Assembly (NCBI GenBank): GCA_002477565.1
Contig: DLQL01000002.1
Span: forward strand, 4,468-29,856
From: Flavobacteriaceae bacterium UBA7433
GTDB lineage: Bacteria; Bacteroidota; Bacteroidia; Flavobacteriales; Flavobacteriaceae
Reading direction: 5' to 3'
Length of the DNA stretch: 25,389 nt
Shown here: piece after piece, positions 1 to 9,046 of the stretch
Layout of the letters: each line of letters begins with the position of its first letter
How positions within the stretch are numbered: position 1 is the first letter of the stretch
Made by a program: the position numbers and the translations under genes
Notes under the pieces: model-generated
Databases searched by the model: none
What the model was told of the DNA's origin: nothing
Seen by the model: only the letters and a program-made list of their open reading frames with translations

Positions 1-56
1 GCTGGATTCAAAATCCAGTTCTTTCGGGAGTGTGGGTTCGATTCCCACCCAAGGTA
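1..56 (+). tRNA. tRNA-Leu (anticodon CAA), 3' part only
   Basis: The visible part holds an anticodon stem CTGGA/TCCAG closing the loop TTCAAAA (anticodon CAA, reading UUG). A variable arm of about 13 bases follows, as in class II tRNAs (Leu, Ser, Tyr). The T arm is GTGGG-TTCGATT-CCCAC, and the 3' acceptor strand CCAAGGT is followed by discriminator A at 56. The next bases are CAA, so the CCA end is not encoded. The 5' half lies outside the window. Confidence 0.93.
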
Positions 57-62
57 CAAATG

Positions 63-102
63 ATCCTCAAAAATAATAATTTATTTTTGAGGATATTTTT
101 TT
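63..102 (+). terminator. Rho-independent terminator of the tRNA-Leu unit
   Basis: A perfect 14-base-pair hairpin (63-76 with 81-94, loop TAAT) is followed by ATTTTTTT. It starts seven bases after the tRNA end and so ends the tRNA transcript. The A-rich left arm preceded by few A residues makes it mainly a plus-strand terminator. Confidence 0.88.
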
Positions 103-337
103 ACACAACTGTGTTTGTTGTGCTAATTCAACTTGTCTAAAGTATATTTTGAAGTAAAAATATCAAAACCCTTTAGCAATCTATATATGAAGTCTTTTAA
201 GGGGCCTGTAAAGACACCCAATTTTCTAAATCCTCAAAGAAATAGATCGCTAATTTGAGATTGTTGAGTACAAGAACCGACTTAAAAAGAAGGTTTTTTA
301 TTGCTTGTAGTTTGCTAATCTTTTGTTTTCAAAGCAG
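103..337. other. AT-rich spacer between two convergent terminators
   Basis: The stretch from the tRNA to the asd stop codon (57-390) carries no gene. Apart from the two terminators at its edges I see only AT-rich sequence, with no convincing reading frame, promoter or conserved RNA fold. It separates two converging transcription units. Confidence 0.6.
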
Positions 338-377
338 AAAAAAAGCCGTTTCCAATGGTAGGAAACGGCTTTTTTTT
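338..377 (-). terminator. Terminator of asd (can work in both directions)
   Basis: A nine-base-pair stem GCCGTTTCC/GGAAACGGC (345-353 with 361-369, loop of seven) is flanked by seven A residues on the left and eight T residues on the right. On the minus strand this is a hairpin plus U-tract 14 bases beyond the asd stop codon. The symmetric flanks mean it could also stop plus-strand transcription. Confidence 0.9.
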
Positions 378-390
378 ATTGAAAACTAGA

Positions 391-1380
391 TTAGACCAAT
401 TCGTTGGCAACTAGGTATTCTGCAATTTGAACGGTATTTGTAGCCGCTCCTTTTCTTAAGTTGTCTGCAACAATCCACATGTTCAAAGTATTTGGCAGCG
501 ACTCATCTCTACGGATACGTCCAACAAAAACCTCGTCTTTCTCATGTGCATAAGCAGGCATGGGATAGGTGTTTGTATCGAGGTTGTCTTGCACCACCAC
601 CCCTGGAAAATCATGTAACAATTGACGCACTTCCGCCAAGTCAAAATCGTTTGCAAACTCCACGTTCACAGATTCCGAGTGCCCACCGGCAGTAGGAATT
701 CGAACCGCGGTAGCTGTCACGGCAAAAGAATCGTCACGCAATATTTTTTTCGGCTCTTTGACCAATTTCATTTCCTCTTTGGTATAGCCGTTTTCCATAA
801 AGACATCGCAATGTGGAATGGCATTTCTATTGATTGGGTAGTGGTAGGCCATTTCCCCTTCAACCCCTTTGGTCTCATTTTCCAATTGCTGCACGGCGGC
901 AACCCCCGTACCGGAAACCGATTGGTAGGTAGAAATGATCAAGCGTTTCATTTGGTATTTTGCGTGCAAAGGTGCCAAAGCCATGACCAACTGAATGGTC
1001 GAACAGTTTGGGTTTGCAATGATTTTATCTTCTTTGGTCAAAACATCTCCGTTGATCTCGGGAACCACCAATTTTTTGCTAGGATCCATTCTCCAAGCAG
1101 ACGAATTGTCTACAACAGTAGTACCTGCAGCAGCAAATTTTGGAGCCCATTCCATAGACGTCTCTCCACCTGCAGAAAACAATGCAATGTCAGCCTGCAT
1201 GCCAACAGCAGTTTCCAATGTAACCACGGTGTAATCCTTTCCTTTAAAAGCCAATTTTTTACCCGCAGACCTTGCTGAGGCAACAGGAATCAAATCGGTT
1301 ACTGGAAAATTTCTCTCTTCCAAGACTTTTAACATAACGGTTCCTACCATTCCAGTAGCACCCACGACAGCTATTTTCAT
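391..1380 (-). CDS. asd: Aspartate-semialdehyde dehydrogenase
   Basis: Reduces aspartyl phosphate to aspartate semialdehyde with NADPH, the branch point to lysine/diaminopimelate, threonine and methionine; cytosolic. The 329-residue product has the usual length. The N-terminus (residues 1-13) carries the nucleotide-binding glycine pattern GATGMVG. The catalytic cysteine is C126 in NPNCSTIQ and the general base is probably H234 in GGHSES. The ATG start gives the Rossmann strand directly at the N-terminus, so no other start is needed. It stands alone: a terminator follows it, and the next gene upstream (trhO) diverges. The assignment rests on full-length family resemblance and is secure. Confidence 0.96.
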   Translation of the reverse strand: MKIAVVGATGMVGTVMLKVLEERNFPVTDLIPVASARSAGKKLAFKGKDYTVVTLETAVGMQADIALFSAGGETSMEWAPKFAAAGTTVVDNSSAWRMDPSKKLVVPEINGDVLTKEDKIIANPNCSTIQLVMALAPLHAKYQMKRLIISTYQSVSGTGVAAVQQLENETKGVEGEMAYHYPINRNAIPHCDVFMENGYTKEEMKLVKEPKKILRDDSFAVTATAVRIPTAGGHSESVNVEFANDFDLAEVRQLLHDFPGVVVQDNLDTNTYPMPAYAHEKDEVFVGRIRRDESLPNTLNMWIVADNLRKGAATNTVQIAEYLVANELV

Positions 1381-1598
1381 TTTTTTACTTTTTAAATTGT
1401 TTGCGGCTGCAAAGATTGCAAATTTCTAGTGCATACCCACTTTAGATGTGCAAAAATAAACGCATTTGTTTAATTTTTATCAAATTTCACAAAAGAGCAC
1501 TTATTTTTTACAAGCCCCTTGCGAGACTGGCTGAAAACACCAAGCCTACTTTTCAAAATTTTGAACACAGAAACCCACCAAAAGGCTGTAGATTTTTG

Positions 1599-1606
1599 TA
1601 GTTTTG
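1599..1606 (+). promoter_or_regulatory. Possible -7 promoter element of trhO
   Basis: TAGTTTTG matches the Bacteroidota -7 consensus TAnnTTTG and lies 32 bases upstream of the chosen trhO start. No TTG is found 17-23 bases further upstream, so only half of the promoter is supported. Confidence 0.4.
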
Positions 1607-1638
1607 TAAAAAATAAGTTTGACTCAAATAGGTATAGC

Positions 1639-2670
1639 ATGCAACTGTACAATACGTTAAGCGCTGAGGAACGTGCGCAATTGATCGACAAAGCCGGCAA
1701 AGACCGCTTGACCATTTCATTCTATCAATACCATCAGATAGAAAACCCACAAACCTTAAGAGACCGTCTCTTTCTCGAATGGGACCGCTTGGAAGTTTTA
1801 GGAAGGATCTACGTCTCCTTTGAAGGAATCAACGCACAGCTTTCCGTCCCTGCCGAAAACATGGAAGCCTTAAAAGCCCAATTGGATGCCATTTCTTTTC
1901 TCAAAGACATTCGGCTAAATGTAGCTGTGGAACAAGACAACAAATCTTTTTTAAAGTTAAAGGTAAAAATTCGCACTAAAATTGTCGCTGACGGACTGAA
2001 CGACACTTCTTTTGATGTCACAGACAAAGGCGTGCATTTGAACGCATCCGAATTCAACAGCATGTTGAGTGACCCAAACACCATTTGTGTGGACATGCGC
2101 AACCACTACGAAAGTGAGATTGGCCATTTTGACGGGGCCATTAGGCCAGATGTCGACACCTTTCGAGACTCTTTGGACCTGATTGAAGAAGACCTCAAAG
2201 ACCACAAAGAAGACAAAAATTTATTGATGTATTGCACCGGAGGCATTCGTTGTGAAAAAGCGAGCGCCTACTACAAACACAAAGGCTTTCAAAACGTATT
2301 TCAATTGGAAGGAGGCATCATCGAATACACCCGACAAGTCAAAGAAGACCAGTTGGAAAATAAATTTTTAGGAAAAAATTTCGTCTTTGACCACCGCCGT
2401 TCGGAACGCATTTCGGACGACGTTGTTTCCAATTGCCACCAATGTGGCACCCCTTGTGACAGCCATGTCAACTGTCAAAACGAAGCTTGTCACCTGCTCT
2501 TTATTCAATGTCCTTCCTGTGCAGAAAAAATGGACGGCTGTTGTTCGGAACCTTGTAAAGAAGTGGCAGCCTTGCCCTTTGAAACACAAAAAGAACTGCG
2601 CAAGGGAAAAGGCAACAGCAACAAGATTTTTAAAAAAGGACGTTCGGATGCCTTGACGTACAAAAAATAA
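1639..2670 (+). CDS. trhO: tRNA uridine(34) hydroxylase TrhO (YceA family, rhodanese domain)
   Basis: TrhO-family proteins hydroxylate uridine 34 of certain tRNAs to 5-hydroxyuridine in an oxygen-dependent reaction. The product (343 residues from this start) has the family layout. An N-terminal ferredoxin-like acylphosphatase-type domain covers about 15-105. A rhodanese domain follows (about 125-230) with its active-site cysteine in CTGGIRC (C199). A C-terminal Cys-rich tail, about 260-305, carries many CxxC-type pairs. The open frame extends upstream to 1519, but the extra 40 residues are not family-like, and a -7 promoter element lies inside that extension. The ATG at 1639, giving the N-terminus MQLYNTLS, is therefore the better start. 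A basic C-terminal tail ends the protein. Confidence 0.92.
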   Translation: MQLYNTLSAEERAQLIDKAGKDRLTISFYQYHQIENPQTLRDRLFLEWDRLEVLGRIYVSFEGINAQLSVPAENMEALKAQLDAISFLKDIRLNVAVEQDNKSFLKLKVKIRTKIVADGLNDTSFDVTDKGVHLNASEFNSMLSDPNTICVDMRNHYESEIGHFDGAIRPDVDTFRDSLDLIEEDLKDHKEDKNLLMYCTGGIRCEKASAYYKHKGFQNVFQLEGGIIEYTRQVKEDQLENKFLGKNFVFDHRRSERISDDVVSNCHQCGTPCDSHVNCQNEACHLLFIQCPSCAEKMDGCCSEPCKEVAALPFETQKELRKGKGNSNKIFKKGRSDALTYKK

Positions 2671-2773
2671 AAAACACAACTGAACACCTGTTCCCGATTT
2701 TCACTCAAAAGAAAAAAAGGCCTGGTTTTAGAAAAAAGGAAGCATGCTTTTAAGCCCCTTCAAAACACACTTT

Positions 2774-2800
2774 TTTGTTTTTATTTTTATGCTATCTTTA
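2774..2800 (+). promoter_or_regulatory. Weak candidate promoter of the ricT-gldH-PBP unit
   Basis: TTTG (2774-2777) and TATCTTTA (2793-2800, one mismatch to TAnnTTTG) lie in the 244-base gap between trhO and the next gene. The 15-base spacing is shorter than the usual 17-23 and the start codon is 115 bases away, so this is only tentative. Nothing else was found in this gap. Confidence 0.25.
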
Positions 2801-2914
2801 CGAAGCAAATAAATGCACAAACCCGCCAAAAAAACAAACCTTCCATCCGTTTTTTGCAAAGCGATTTGTGCCAATGATAACGATACATGCTGTTACAGAC
2901 AGCATTCAAAATAG

Positions 2915-4318
2915 ATGACAATTATGGGCTGCACTTCTTGCGCTACAAAAACATCAGGCGTCCCCAATGGATGCAAAAGCAATGGCAATTGTGCCACCGG
3001 GAGCTGTGACAAACTCACCGTGTTTGACTGGCTCTCCAACATGACCTTGCCCTCGGGACAAAAACCGTTGAACATCGTAGAAGTTCGTTTTAAAAACGGA
3101 AGAAAACATTTTTTTAGAAATTCAGACAACCTCCAGTTGACCATTGGTGAAATTGTCGCGGTAGAAGGAGCGCCTGGGCACGACGTCGGAACAATCTCCC
3201 TTACCGGAGAACTCATCCGCGTGCAGATGAAGAAAAAGAAAATTTCTGAAGACAGCGAAGAAATCAAAAAAATCTACCGCAAAGCCTCCGTAAGAGACAT
3301 TGAGATTTGGCAAAAATCCAGAGACAAAGAAGAGGAAACCCAACGAAGAGGTCGAGAAATATTGGGAAGATTGGGCTTGAAGATGAAATTGTCAGATGTC
3401 GAATACCAAGGAGATGGCAACAAAGCAACTTTTTATTACACCGCCGAAGAACGCATAGATTTTCGACAGTTGATCAAAGATTTTGCAAGTGCGTTCAGCA
3501 TTCGCATCGAGATGAAACAAGTAGGCCTCAGACAAGAAGCTGCTCGTTTGGGAGGTGTCGGTTCCTGTGGACGCGAATTGTGTTGTTCCACGTGGCTTAC
3601 TGATTTTAGAAAAGTCAATACCGCTTCTGCACGTTACCAACAACTCTCCTTAAATCCCCAAAAACTGGCAGGTCAATGTGGAAAATTGAAATGCTGTTTG
3701 AACTTTGAGCTCGACAGTTATTTGGACGCCTTAAAAGGGTTTCCAAAACAAGACATCAAGTTGGAAACAGAAAAAGGCTTGGCTTCCTTTGTGAAAATGG
3801 ATATTTTCAAAGGACTTCTTTGGTACAACTCCAAAGAAGAAGGTTTCAAATGGTTCCAATTGACCTTGGAGCAGGTTCAAGAAGTCATTGCGATGAACAA
3901 AAGAGGTGAAAAAGCGCCGAGTTTGGAAGAATTGGAATCGGAAACGACGGTTGCTGTGAAAATTGACTTTGAAAACGTTGTCGGTCAAGACAGTCTGACA
4001 CGTTTTGACAAGCCCAAAACCAACAAAAGAAGACGGAATCGCAAAAAGAAACCAGCTCAAGGGAAAGGAAATCAACCGAAAAACAACGATCCAAATACAA
4101 AAAACACCCAAGGCAATCGACCTGCTCAAAACAAAAGACGCAGACCGAAAAACAAGCCCAAAAAAGCACCCAATGCGCAAGGGGATTCTCAGAATTCAGC
4201 TTCCCAAGCTGTCAAAGCAGCAGGGCAAGGATCCAAGCCAAGACGCAACAACCGTCGTAGAAATCCCAATCGAAACAACCCCAACAAACCCGATACCAAT
4301 GCGAGCAAAGACGCTTAA
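2915..4318 (+). CDS. ricT: PSP1-domain protein of the RicT (YaaT) family
   Basis: RicT/YaaT in Bacillus is a subunit of an Fe-S complex (RicA-RicF-RicT) affecting RNA processing; its role in Bacteroidota is not established. The 467-residue product starts with a Cys-rich stretch (C6, C9, C20, C26, C31). The PSP1 domain spans about 55-270 and contains the family cysteine clusters CGRELCC (C218, C223, C224) and CGKLKCC (C255, C260, C261), plausible metal ligands. Residues from about 365 on form a long Lys/Arg/Asn-rich low-complexity tail, probably disordered and possibly RNA binding. An in-frame ATG at 2924 is an equally possible start. The 3' end overlaps gldH by 20 bases, so the two are probably translated from one mRNA. 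Confidence 0.87.
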   Translation: MTIMGCTSCATKTSGVPNGCKSNGNCATGSCDKLTVFDWLSNMTLPSGQKPLNIVEVRFKNGRKHFFRNSDNLQLTIGEIVAVEGAPGHDVGTISLTGELIRVQMKKKKISEDSEEIKKIYRKASVRDIEIWQKSRDKEEETQRRGREILGRLGLKMKLSDVEYQGDGNKATFYYTAEERIDFRQLIKDFASAFSIRIEMKQVGLRQEAARLGGVGSCGRELCCSTWLTDFRKVNTASARYQQLSLNPQKLAGQCGKLKCCLNFELDSYLDALKGFPKQDIKLETEKGLASFVKMDIFKGLLWYNSKEEGFKWFQLTLEQVQEVIAMNKRGEKAPSLEELESETTVAVKIDFENVVGQDSLTRFDKPKTNKRRRNRKKKPAQGKGNQPKNNDPNTKNTQGNRPAQNKRRRPKNKPKKAPNAQGDSQNSASQAVKAAGQGSKPRRNNRRRNPNRNNPNKPDTNASKDA

Positions 4319-4796
4319 AATAGGACTGCTATGGCTGGCAATCACCGTGCTTTTTTCTTGCGACCCCCATCGGAAATACGACCAGTACAAAGCAATAGCT
4401 CCTGAGGGCTGGAAAAAAAACAGTACGGTTTCTTTTGACCTAGACATCCAAGACACCCTTTCCAAAAACAACCTTTTCCTCACCATTCGCAACAACAGCG
4501 ATTATCGCTACAACAACCTTTTTTTAATTGCCGAGATGCACTACCCAAACGGGCAGCATTTGCGGGATACCTTGGAGTACAAAATGGCCGATGTATTCGG
4601 GAATTGGTTGGGCCAAGGATACACTGACATCAAAGAGAGCAAACTGTATTACAAAGAAAGATTTGTTTTTCCCATGACTGGAAACTACCAAATAAGCCTG
4701 CAGCAAGTTATGCGACAACGAGAAGAAGTAGAAGGGATTGAATTCTTAAAAGGCATCTTGGATGTTGGATTTCGAATAGAAGAATGCCAAGAGTAA
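4299..4796 (+). CDS. gldH: Gliding motility lipoprotein GldH
   Basis: GldH is an outer-envelope lipoprotein needed for gliding motility and linked to the type IX secretion machinery in Flavobacterium; its biochemical role is unknown. The 165-residue product has the usual family length. Residues 1-20 are a lipoprotein signal peptide ending in LFSC, with the lipidated C21 followed by D. The mature part contains the family-typical segment NNSDYRYNNLFL and the phrase MHYPNGQ. The open frame reaches back to 4005 but that part overlaps the basic tail of ricT and lacks family character. The ATG at 4299 puts the signal peptide at the N-terminus. The order ricT, gldH, class A PBP is familiar from other Flavobacteriaceae. 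Confidence 0.93.
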   Translation: MRAKTLKIGLLWLAITVLFSCDPHRKYDQYKAIAPEGWKKNSTVSFDLDIQDTLSKNNLFLTIRNNSDYRYNNLFLIAEMHYPNGQHLRDTLEYKMADVFGNWLGQGYTDIKESKLYYKERFVFPMTGNYQISLQQVMRQREEVEGIEFLKGILDVGFRIEECQE

Positions 4797-4850
4797 ACCC
4801 ACTTCTGGGAGAAGGTTAAAAAAAGACAATAGAAAAACAACAATGCTGCC

Positions 4851-7181
4851 ATGGCAAAGAAAAAGACAAAAAAACAAACCCGAAAATCCCAGCAATCCTT
4901 TCAGAAATTTTCGAGGAGGTTGTGGATAGGAGTTTTCGCAACCCTCAGCTTTGTCGCCTTGTTATTTGTACTTGCTGCGGGAGAAGTTTTTGGAAAATTG
5001 CCAACCTTCGAAGACCTGGAAAATCCCGAAAACAATTTTGCGACCGAGATCATTTCCATCGACGGAAAGACCTTGGGAAAATACGCCATTGAAAACAGAA
5101 CCCCTGTTACCTTTGAGGAGTTGCCAAGCAATTTGGTCCAAGCATTGGTTGCGACGGAAGACGAACGTTTTTTCGAACACTCGGGCATTGATTTTCGCGG
5201 AACCCTTAGAGCTGTTGTCAAGTTGGGGAAAGGAGGTGGAGCGAGTACCATTACCCAACAACTGGCAAAGCAGTTGTTCACTGAAGAATCCGGAACCCGA
5301 AACAAGTTCAAAAGAATTCTCCAAAAAGTCAAAGAATACATCATCTCCATTCAGTTGGAACGGCAATACACCAAGCAGGAGATCATCAGCATGTACTTCA
5401 ATAAGTTTGACTTTTTGTACAACGCCATCGGAATCCGTTCTGCAGCTCGCATTTATTTTGGCAAAGAGCCCAAAGACTTAAAAGTAGAAGAATCGGCCGT
5501 GTTGGTAGCGATGTTGAAAAATCCAAGGTGGTACAACCCCAATAGAAAAATTTCCAAAGCAAAATCTTTCCTACGCAGAAATCAAGTCTTTGTTCAGATG
5601 AACAGAAGTGCATTTCTCAGTGAATCCGAAAAAGACTCCTTACAAAAACTTCCCATGGAGCTCAATTTTTCTCCTGAAGGACACCGAGACGGATATGCGA
5701 CCTACTTTAGAGAACACCTTCGGGACTACATGAAAAAATGGATCAAAGACAATCCCAAACCCGATGGCAGCCTCCACAATTTGTATCGTGACGGCCTAAA
5801 GATATACGTCACCATCGATTCCCGCATGCAGCGCTATGCTGAAGAAGCCGTTGCCGAACATGTCTCCAACTTGCAACGGGTGTTTTTCAAAGAACAAAAA
5901 AACAATCCCATTGCTCCTTTTTACGACCTTGAACAAGAACACATCACAGCCATGATGGACCGAGGTATGCGCAATACAGACCGCTACCGACGTATGAAAA
6001 AAGCCAAAAAATCTCCTGGGGAAATCAAAACTGCTTTTCAGACCAAAAGAGCGATGAAAGTCTTTGACTGGGAAAAAGGAGTAAAAGACACCGTCCTCAC
6101 TCCATACGATTCCATCCGCTACTACAAACACTTTTTGCACAGCGGTCTTTTGTCCATCGAACCGCAAACAGGGCATATAAAAGCATGGGTCGGAGGCATC
6201 AACAGTAGGTACTTTCAATACGACCACGTACAACAAGGAAAACGACAAGTAGGGTCTACCTTCAAACCCTTTGTCTACGCATCAGTGATTGATCAATTAC
6301 AAATATCTCCTTGCGAGAAATACCCAAACACACCCTATACCATCCCCAAAGAAGCCTATGGAATGGAGGAAGATTGGACCCCAAAAAATTCAGGAGACAA
6401 GTATGGAGGAGAACTGACATTGAAAAGAGCCTTGGCAAAGTCCGTCAACGTAATCACCGCTCGACTGATTCACAGGGTAGGCCCTAAGACTGTTGTTCGA
6501 TTGGCAAAAAAAGCAGGCATCACCTCCTACGTTCCTCCCTACCCATCTATTGCCTTAGGGACTTTGGATGCCAGCTTGTACGATATGGTAGGTGCCTATG
6601 CCATGTTTGCTAACAAAGGCATGCGCATTGAACAAAGAATGGTGCTGCGCATAGAAGACAAAAATGGCAGCCTGCTACAAGAATTTACACCAAAAACCGC
6701 ACAAGTGATGAGCGAAGAATCTGCCTATGTGGTCCTGGACTTGTTAAAAGGAGTCACTGCAGGAGGTTCTGGAGTCCGATTGCGCGGTAGGTGGGGAAGT
6801 TATCCCGACAGCATCTCTACCGGATACCCGTACGAATTTGAGAATCCGATTGCTGGAAAAACAGGAACCACTCAAAACCAGTCTGACGGGTGGTTTATGG
6901 GAGTCGTTCCCAATTTAGCCACCGGTGTATGGACAGGAGCAGATGACCGCGCGACCCACTTTGAAGACATTGTCCAAGGCCAGGGAGCGACCATGTCATT
7001 GCCTACATGGGCCTTGTTTATGAAAAAATGTTATGCCGATGCAGATTTGGGAATCAGTGCAGAAGATTTTGAGAAGCCCATAGACATACGCATTCCCTTA
7101 GACTGTGAAAGTTTGCCCGAATTGGATGAAGCTGGAGAGGTGTTGCTCGTTCCCACCCTCGAGGAAGAAACAGATTTCTAA
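4851..7181 (+). CDS. Class A penicillin-binding protein (PBP1A type)
   Basis: A bifunctional peptidoglycan glycosyltransferase and transpeptidase, anchored in the inner membrane. After a basic cytoplasmic N-terminus one membrane helix covers about 26-45. The GT51 domain follows, with the catalytic glutamate motif EDERFFEHSGIDF (E103) and GGASTITQQLAKQL. The transpeptidase domain has SxxK as STFK (S469 nucleophile, K472), SxN as SVN, and KTGT at 670-673. An extra stretch at about 345-405, charged and rich in Lys/Arg, sits between the two domains, where PBP1A proteins often carry insertions. Length (776) is normal. The gene follows gldH after 54 bases and is probably part of the same transcript. 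Confidence 0.95.
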   Translation: MAKKKTKKQTRKSQQSFQKFSRRLWIGVFATLSFVALLFVLAAGEVFGKLPTFEDLENPENNFATEIISIDGKTLGKYAIENRTPVTFEELPSNLVQALVATEDERFFEHSGIDFRGTLRAVVKLGKGGGASTITQQLAKQLFTEESGTRNKFKRILQKVKEYIISIQLERQYTKQEIISMYFNKFDFLYNAIGIRSAARIYFGKEPKDLKVEESAVLVAMLKNPRWYNPNRKISKAKSFLRRNQVFVQMNRSAFLSESEKDSLQKLPMELNFSPEGHRDGYATYFREHLRDYMKKWIKDNPKPDGSLHNLYRDGLKIYVTIDSRMQRYAEEAVAEHVSNLQRVFFKEQKNNPIAPFYDLEQEHITAMMDRGMRNTDRYRRMKKAKKSPGEIKTAFQTKRAMKVFDWEKGVKDTVLTPYDSIRYYKHFLHSGLLSIEPQTGHIKAWVGGINSRYFQYDHVQQGKRQVGSTFKPFVYASVIDQLQISPCEKYPNTPYTIPKEAYGMEEDWTPKNSGDKYGGELTLKRALAKSVNVITARLIHRVGPKTVVRLAKKAGITSYVPPYPSIALGTLDASLYDMVGAYAMFANKGMRIEQRMVLRIEDKNGSLLQEFTPKTAQVMSEESAYVVLDLLKGVTAGGSGVRLRGRWGSYPDSISTGYPYEFENPIAGKTGTTQNQSDGWFMGVVPNLATGVWTGADDRATHFEDIVQGQGATMSLPTWALFMKKCYADADLGISAEDFEKPIDIRIPLDCESLPELDEAGEVLLVPTLEEETDF

Positions 7182-7228
7182 AAGAAACACAGTCTCAGTG
7201 TACGGATTGGGTTTTATTGAATCAAACT

Positions 7229-9046
7229 ATGATGACCAAAACTTGGAACCCCTCTCAAAGCGATCTAGAAGGCAGCAACATTTACAAAATGATGCAACAA
7301 GTAGGCCTGCCTTCCTATGCCGATTTTTGGAAATGGTCGGTCACGCACAAAACCAATTTTTGGGCGGCGACTCTTGAGAGATTAGGGATTGTACAAGCCC
7401 AAAAATACACACATCTTTTAGACCTTTCCGAAGGAGTTGAACAGGCAAAATGGCTTTTTGGCGCCCAGATGAACATCGTTGATTCTTGTTTTCAAAACGA
7501 GGCCGATGCGACGGTTCTTTGCTTTCAAAAAGAAGGAGGAAGCGTCCAAAAAATCAGTCAGCAACAGTTAGAAAATCTCGTAAACCGAGCCGCCAATGGT
7601 CTGCGAAATGCAGGAGGAATTCAGGGCGATGTCATCGCATTGATGATGCCCATGACATTGGAAGCCACAGTGCTCTACTTGGCAGGCATTAAAGCAGGGA
7701 TGGCTGTTTCGACCATTGCAGATAGTTTTGCGCCCAACGAAGTTTCCCTGCGATTGGAAATCGCCAAGCCCGCCTTTTTGTTCACCCAAGATTTTATACA
7801 CCGCAAGGGCACAACACACGATTTGTACCACAAAATTTGCACAGTGAACCCTCCCAAAATGGTCGTTGTACAAACAGAATCTCCTTCAGTAACACTGAGA
7901 AGTCAAGATGTCTTTTGGGACGATTTTTTAAGTGATAACAACCAATTTACCTCTGTAAAGCAATCCCCTCAAGCGACCACTACGGTGCTCTTTTCATCGG
8001 GAACGACGGGCATCCCAAAGGCCATTCCTTGGAACCATACCACGCCAATAAAATGTGCTTCAGACGGACATTTCCACCACAACATTCAAAAGAATGATGT
8101 GGTTTGTTGGCCGACCAATTTGGGATGGATGATGGGCCCTTGGTTGGTCTTTGCCACTTTGATCAACAAAGCAACCATAGCGCTCTATTACGGTTCTCCC
8201 ATGCAAGCCGAATTTGGCGCATTTGTCGCAGGGGCAAAAGTGACCCTTTTAGGGCTTGTTCCGAGCATGGTCAAACAATGGAAGCAAAGTAGGGTGATGG
8301 AATCTTTTGATTGGAGTTCAATCCAATGCATGAGTTCGACAGGAGAAGTTTCCAACCCAACAGAAATGGCCTATTTGATGGAATTGGCCAAGCACAAGCC
8401 CATTGTAGAATACTGTGGAGGAACAGAAATTGGCGGAGGTTATCTCGCGAGTACTTTGCTCCAAGAAAACAAACCCAGTCAATTTTCCTCCCAGACATTG
8501 GGAGGTGAATTTGTCTTGTTGAACGAGCACGGTGTCCCGGATACGCAAGGCGAAGTGTTTTTAGTTCCTCCTATTTTGGGCCTTTCCACCCGTTTGCTCA
8601 ACAAAGACCACCACGCCACCTATTACAAAGGCACCCCCATGTACAAAGGCCAAATATTGAGAAGGCATGGAGATTTGCTTGAAAAAACCAAAGACGGCTA
8701 TTACAAAGCCCAAGGGCGCACAGACGACACCATGAATTTGGGAGGAATCAAAGTGGCGGCAGTCCAAATAGAAAAGGTCGTGAATGCCTTGGTTTTTGTA
8801 GCGGAAGCTGCAGCCATTGCAGTTGCCCCCAAAGAAGGAGGCGCAAATCGTTTGGTGGTCTTTTATGTTGCTCGTGAAATTCTCCCTCAAGAAGCTGCTT
8901 TTCAAAAAGTAAAAAACGCTGTAAAAACCAAATTAAATCCCCTTTTCAAAGTGGTAGATTTGGTGAAAATTGATAACTTGCCACGAACGGCTTCTATGAA
9001 AATAAAGCGAAAAGAGTTGAGAGAAAAATACAATTCTAATGACTGA
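7229..9046 (+). CDS. AMP-forming acyl-CoA synthetase-like enzyme (ANL superfamily)
   Basis: Expected to adenylate a carboxylic acid with ATP and form its CoA thioester. The 605-residue product begins with an acetyl-CoA-synthetase-like N-terminal helical domain (about 15-85). The core carries the phosphate-binding motif FSSGTTGIPKAIPW, the YCGGTEIGGG segment, and GRTDDTMNLGGIKV at the hinge. The C-terminal lysine motif is LPRTASMKIKRK, with the adenylation lysine near residue 591; the usual Gly before that Lys is Met here. It resembles the plant AAE17/18-type acyl-activating enzymes more than true acetyl-CoA synthetase, so the substrate is unknown. A TTG at 7217 is in frame, but ATG at 7229 or 7232 is the more likely start. 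It lies 47 bases after the PBP gene. Confidence 0.85.
   Translation: MMTKTWNPSQSDLEGSNIYKMMQQVGLPSYADFWKWSVTHKTNFWAATLERLGIVQAQKYTHLLDLSEGVEQAKWLFGAQMNIVDSCFQNEADATVLCFQKEGGSVQKISQQQLENLVNRAANGLRNAGGIQGDVIALMMPMTLEATVLYLAGIKAGMAVSTIADSFAPNEVSLRLEIAKPAFLFTQDFIHRKGTTHDLYHKICTVNPPKMVVVQTESPSVTLRSQDVFWDDFLSDNNQFTSVKQSPQATTTVLFSSGTTGIPKAIPWNHTTPIKCASDGHFHHNIQKNDVVCWPTNLGWMMGPWLVFATLINKATIALYYGSPMQAEFGAFVAGAKVTLLGLVPSMVKQWKQSRVMESFDWSSIQCMSSTGEVSNPTEMAYLMELAKHKPIVEYCGGTEIGGGYLASTLLQENKPSQFSSQTLGGEFVLLNEHGVPDTQGEVFLVPPILGLSTRLLNKDHHATYYKGTPMYKGQILRRHGDLLEKTKDGYYKAQGRTDDTMNLGGIKVAAVQIEKVVNALVFVAEAAAIAVAPKEGGANRLVVFYVAREILPQEAAFQKVKNAVKTKLNPLFKVVDLVKIDNLPRTASMKIKRKELREKYNSND

Noticed and set aside
622..1278. 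A 218-codon open frame on the plus strand opposite asd
   Set aside because: It lies wholly antisense to a clear enzyme gene, its product has no family character, and it has no promoter or start context of its own.
1519..1638. An N-terminal extension of trhO
   Set aside because: The extra 40 residues do not look like the family and contain a -7 promoter element; the ATG at 1639 gives the normal N-terminus.
2740..2749. Palindrome AAGCATGCTT behind trhO as a terminator
   Set aside because: The stem is only five pairs with no loop and no proper T-run follows.
4005..4298. An upstream extension of gldH that would give a 263-residue protein
   Set aside because: It overlaps the basic tail of the PSP1 gene in another frame and would bury the lipoprotein signal peptide of GldH.
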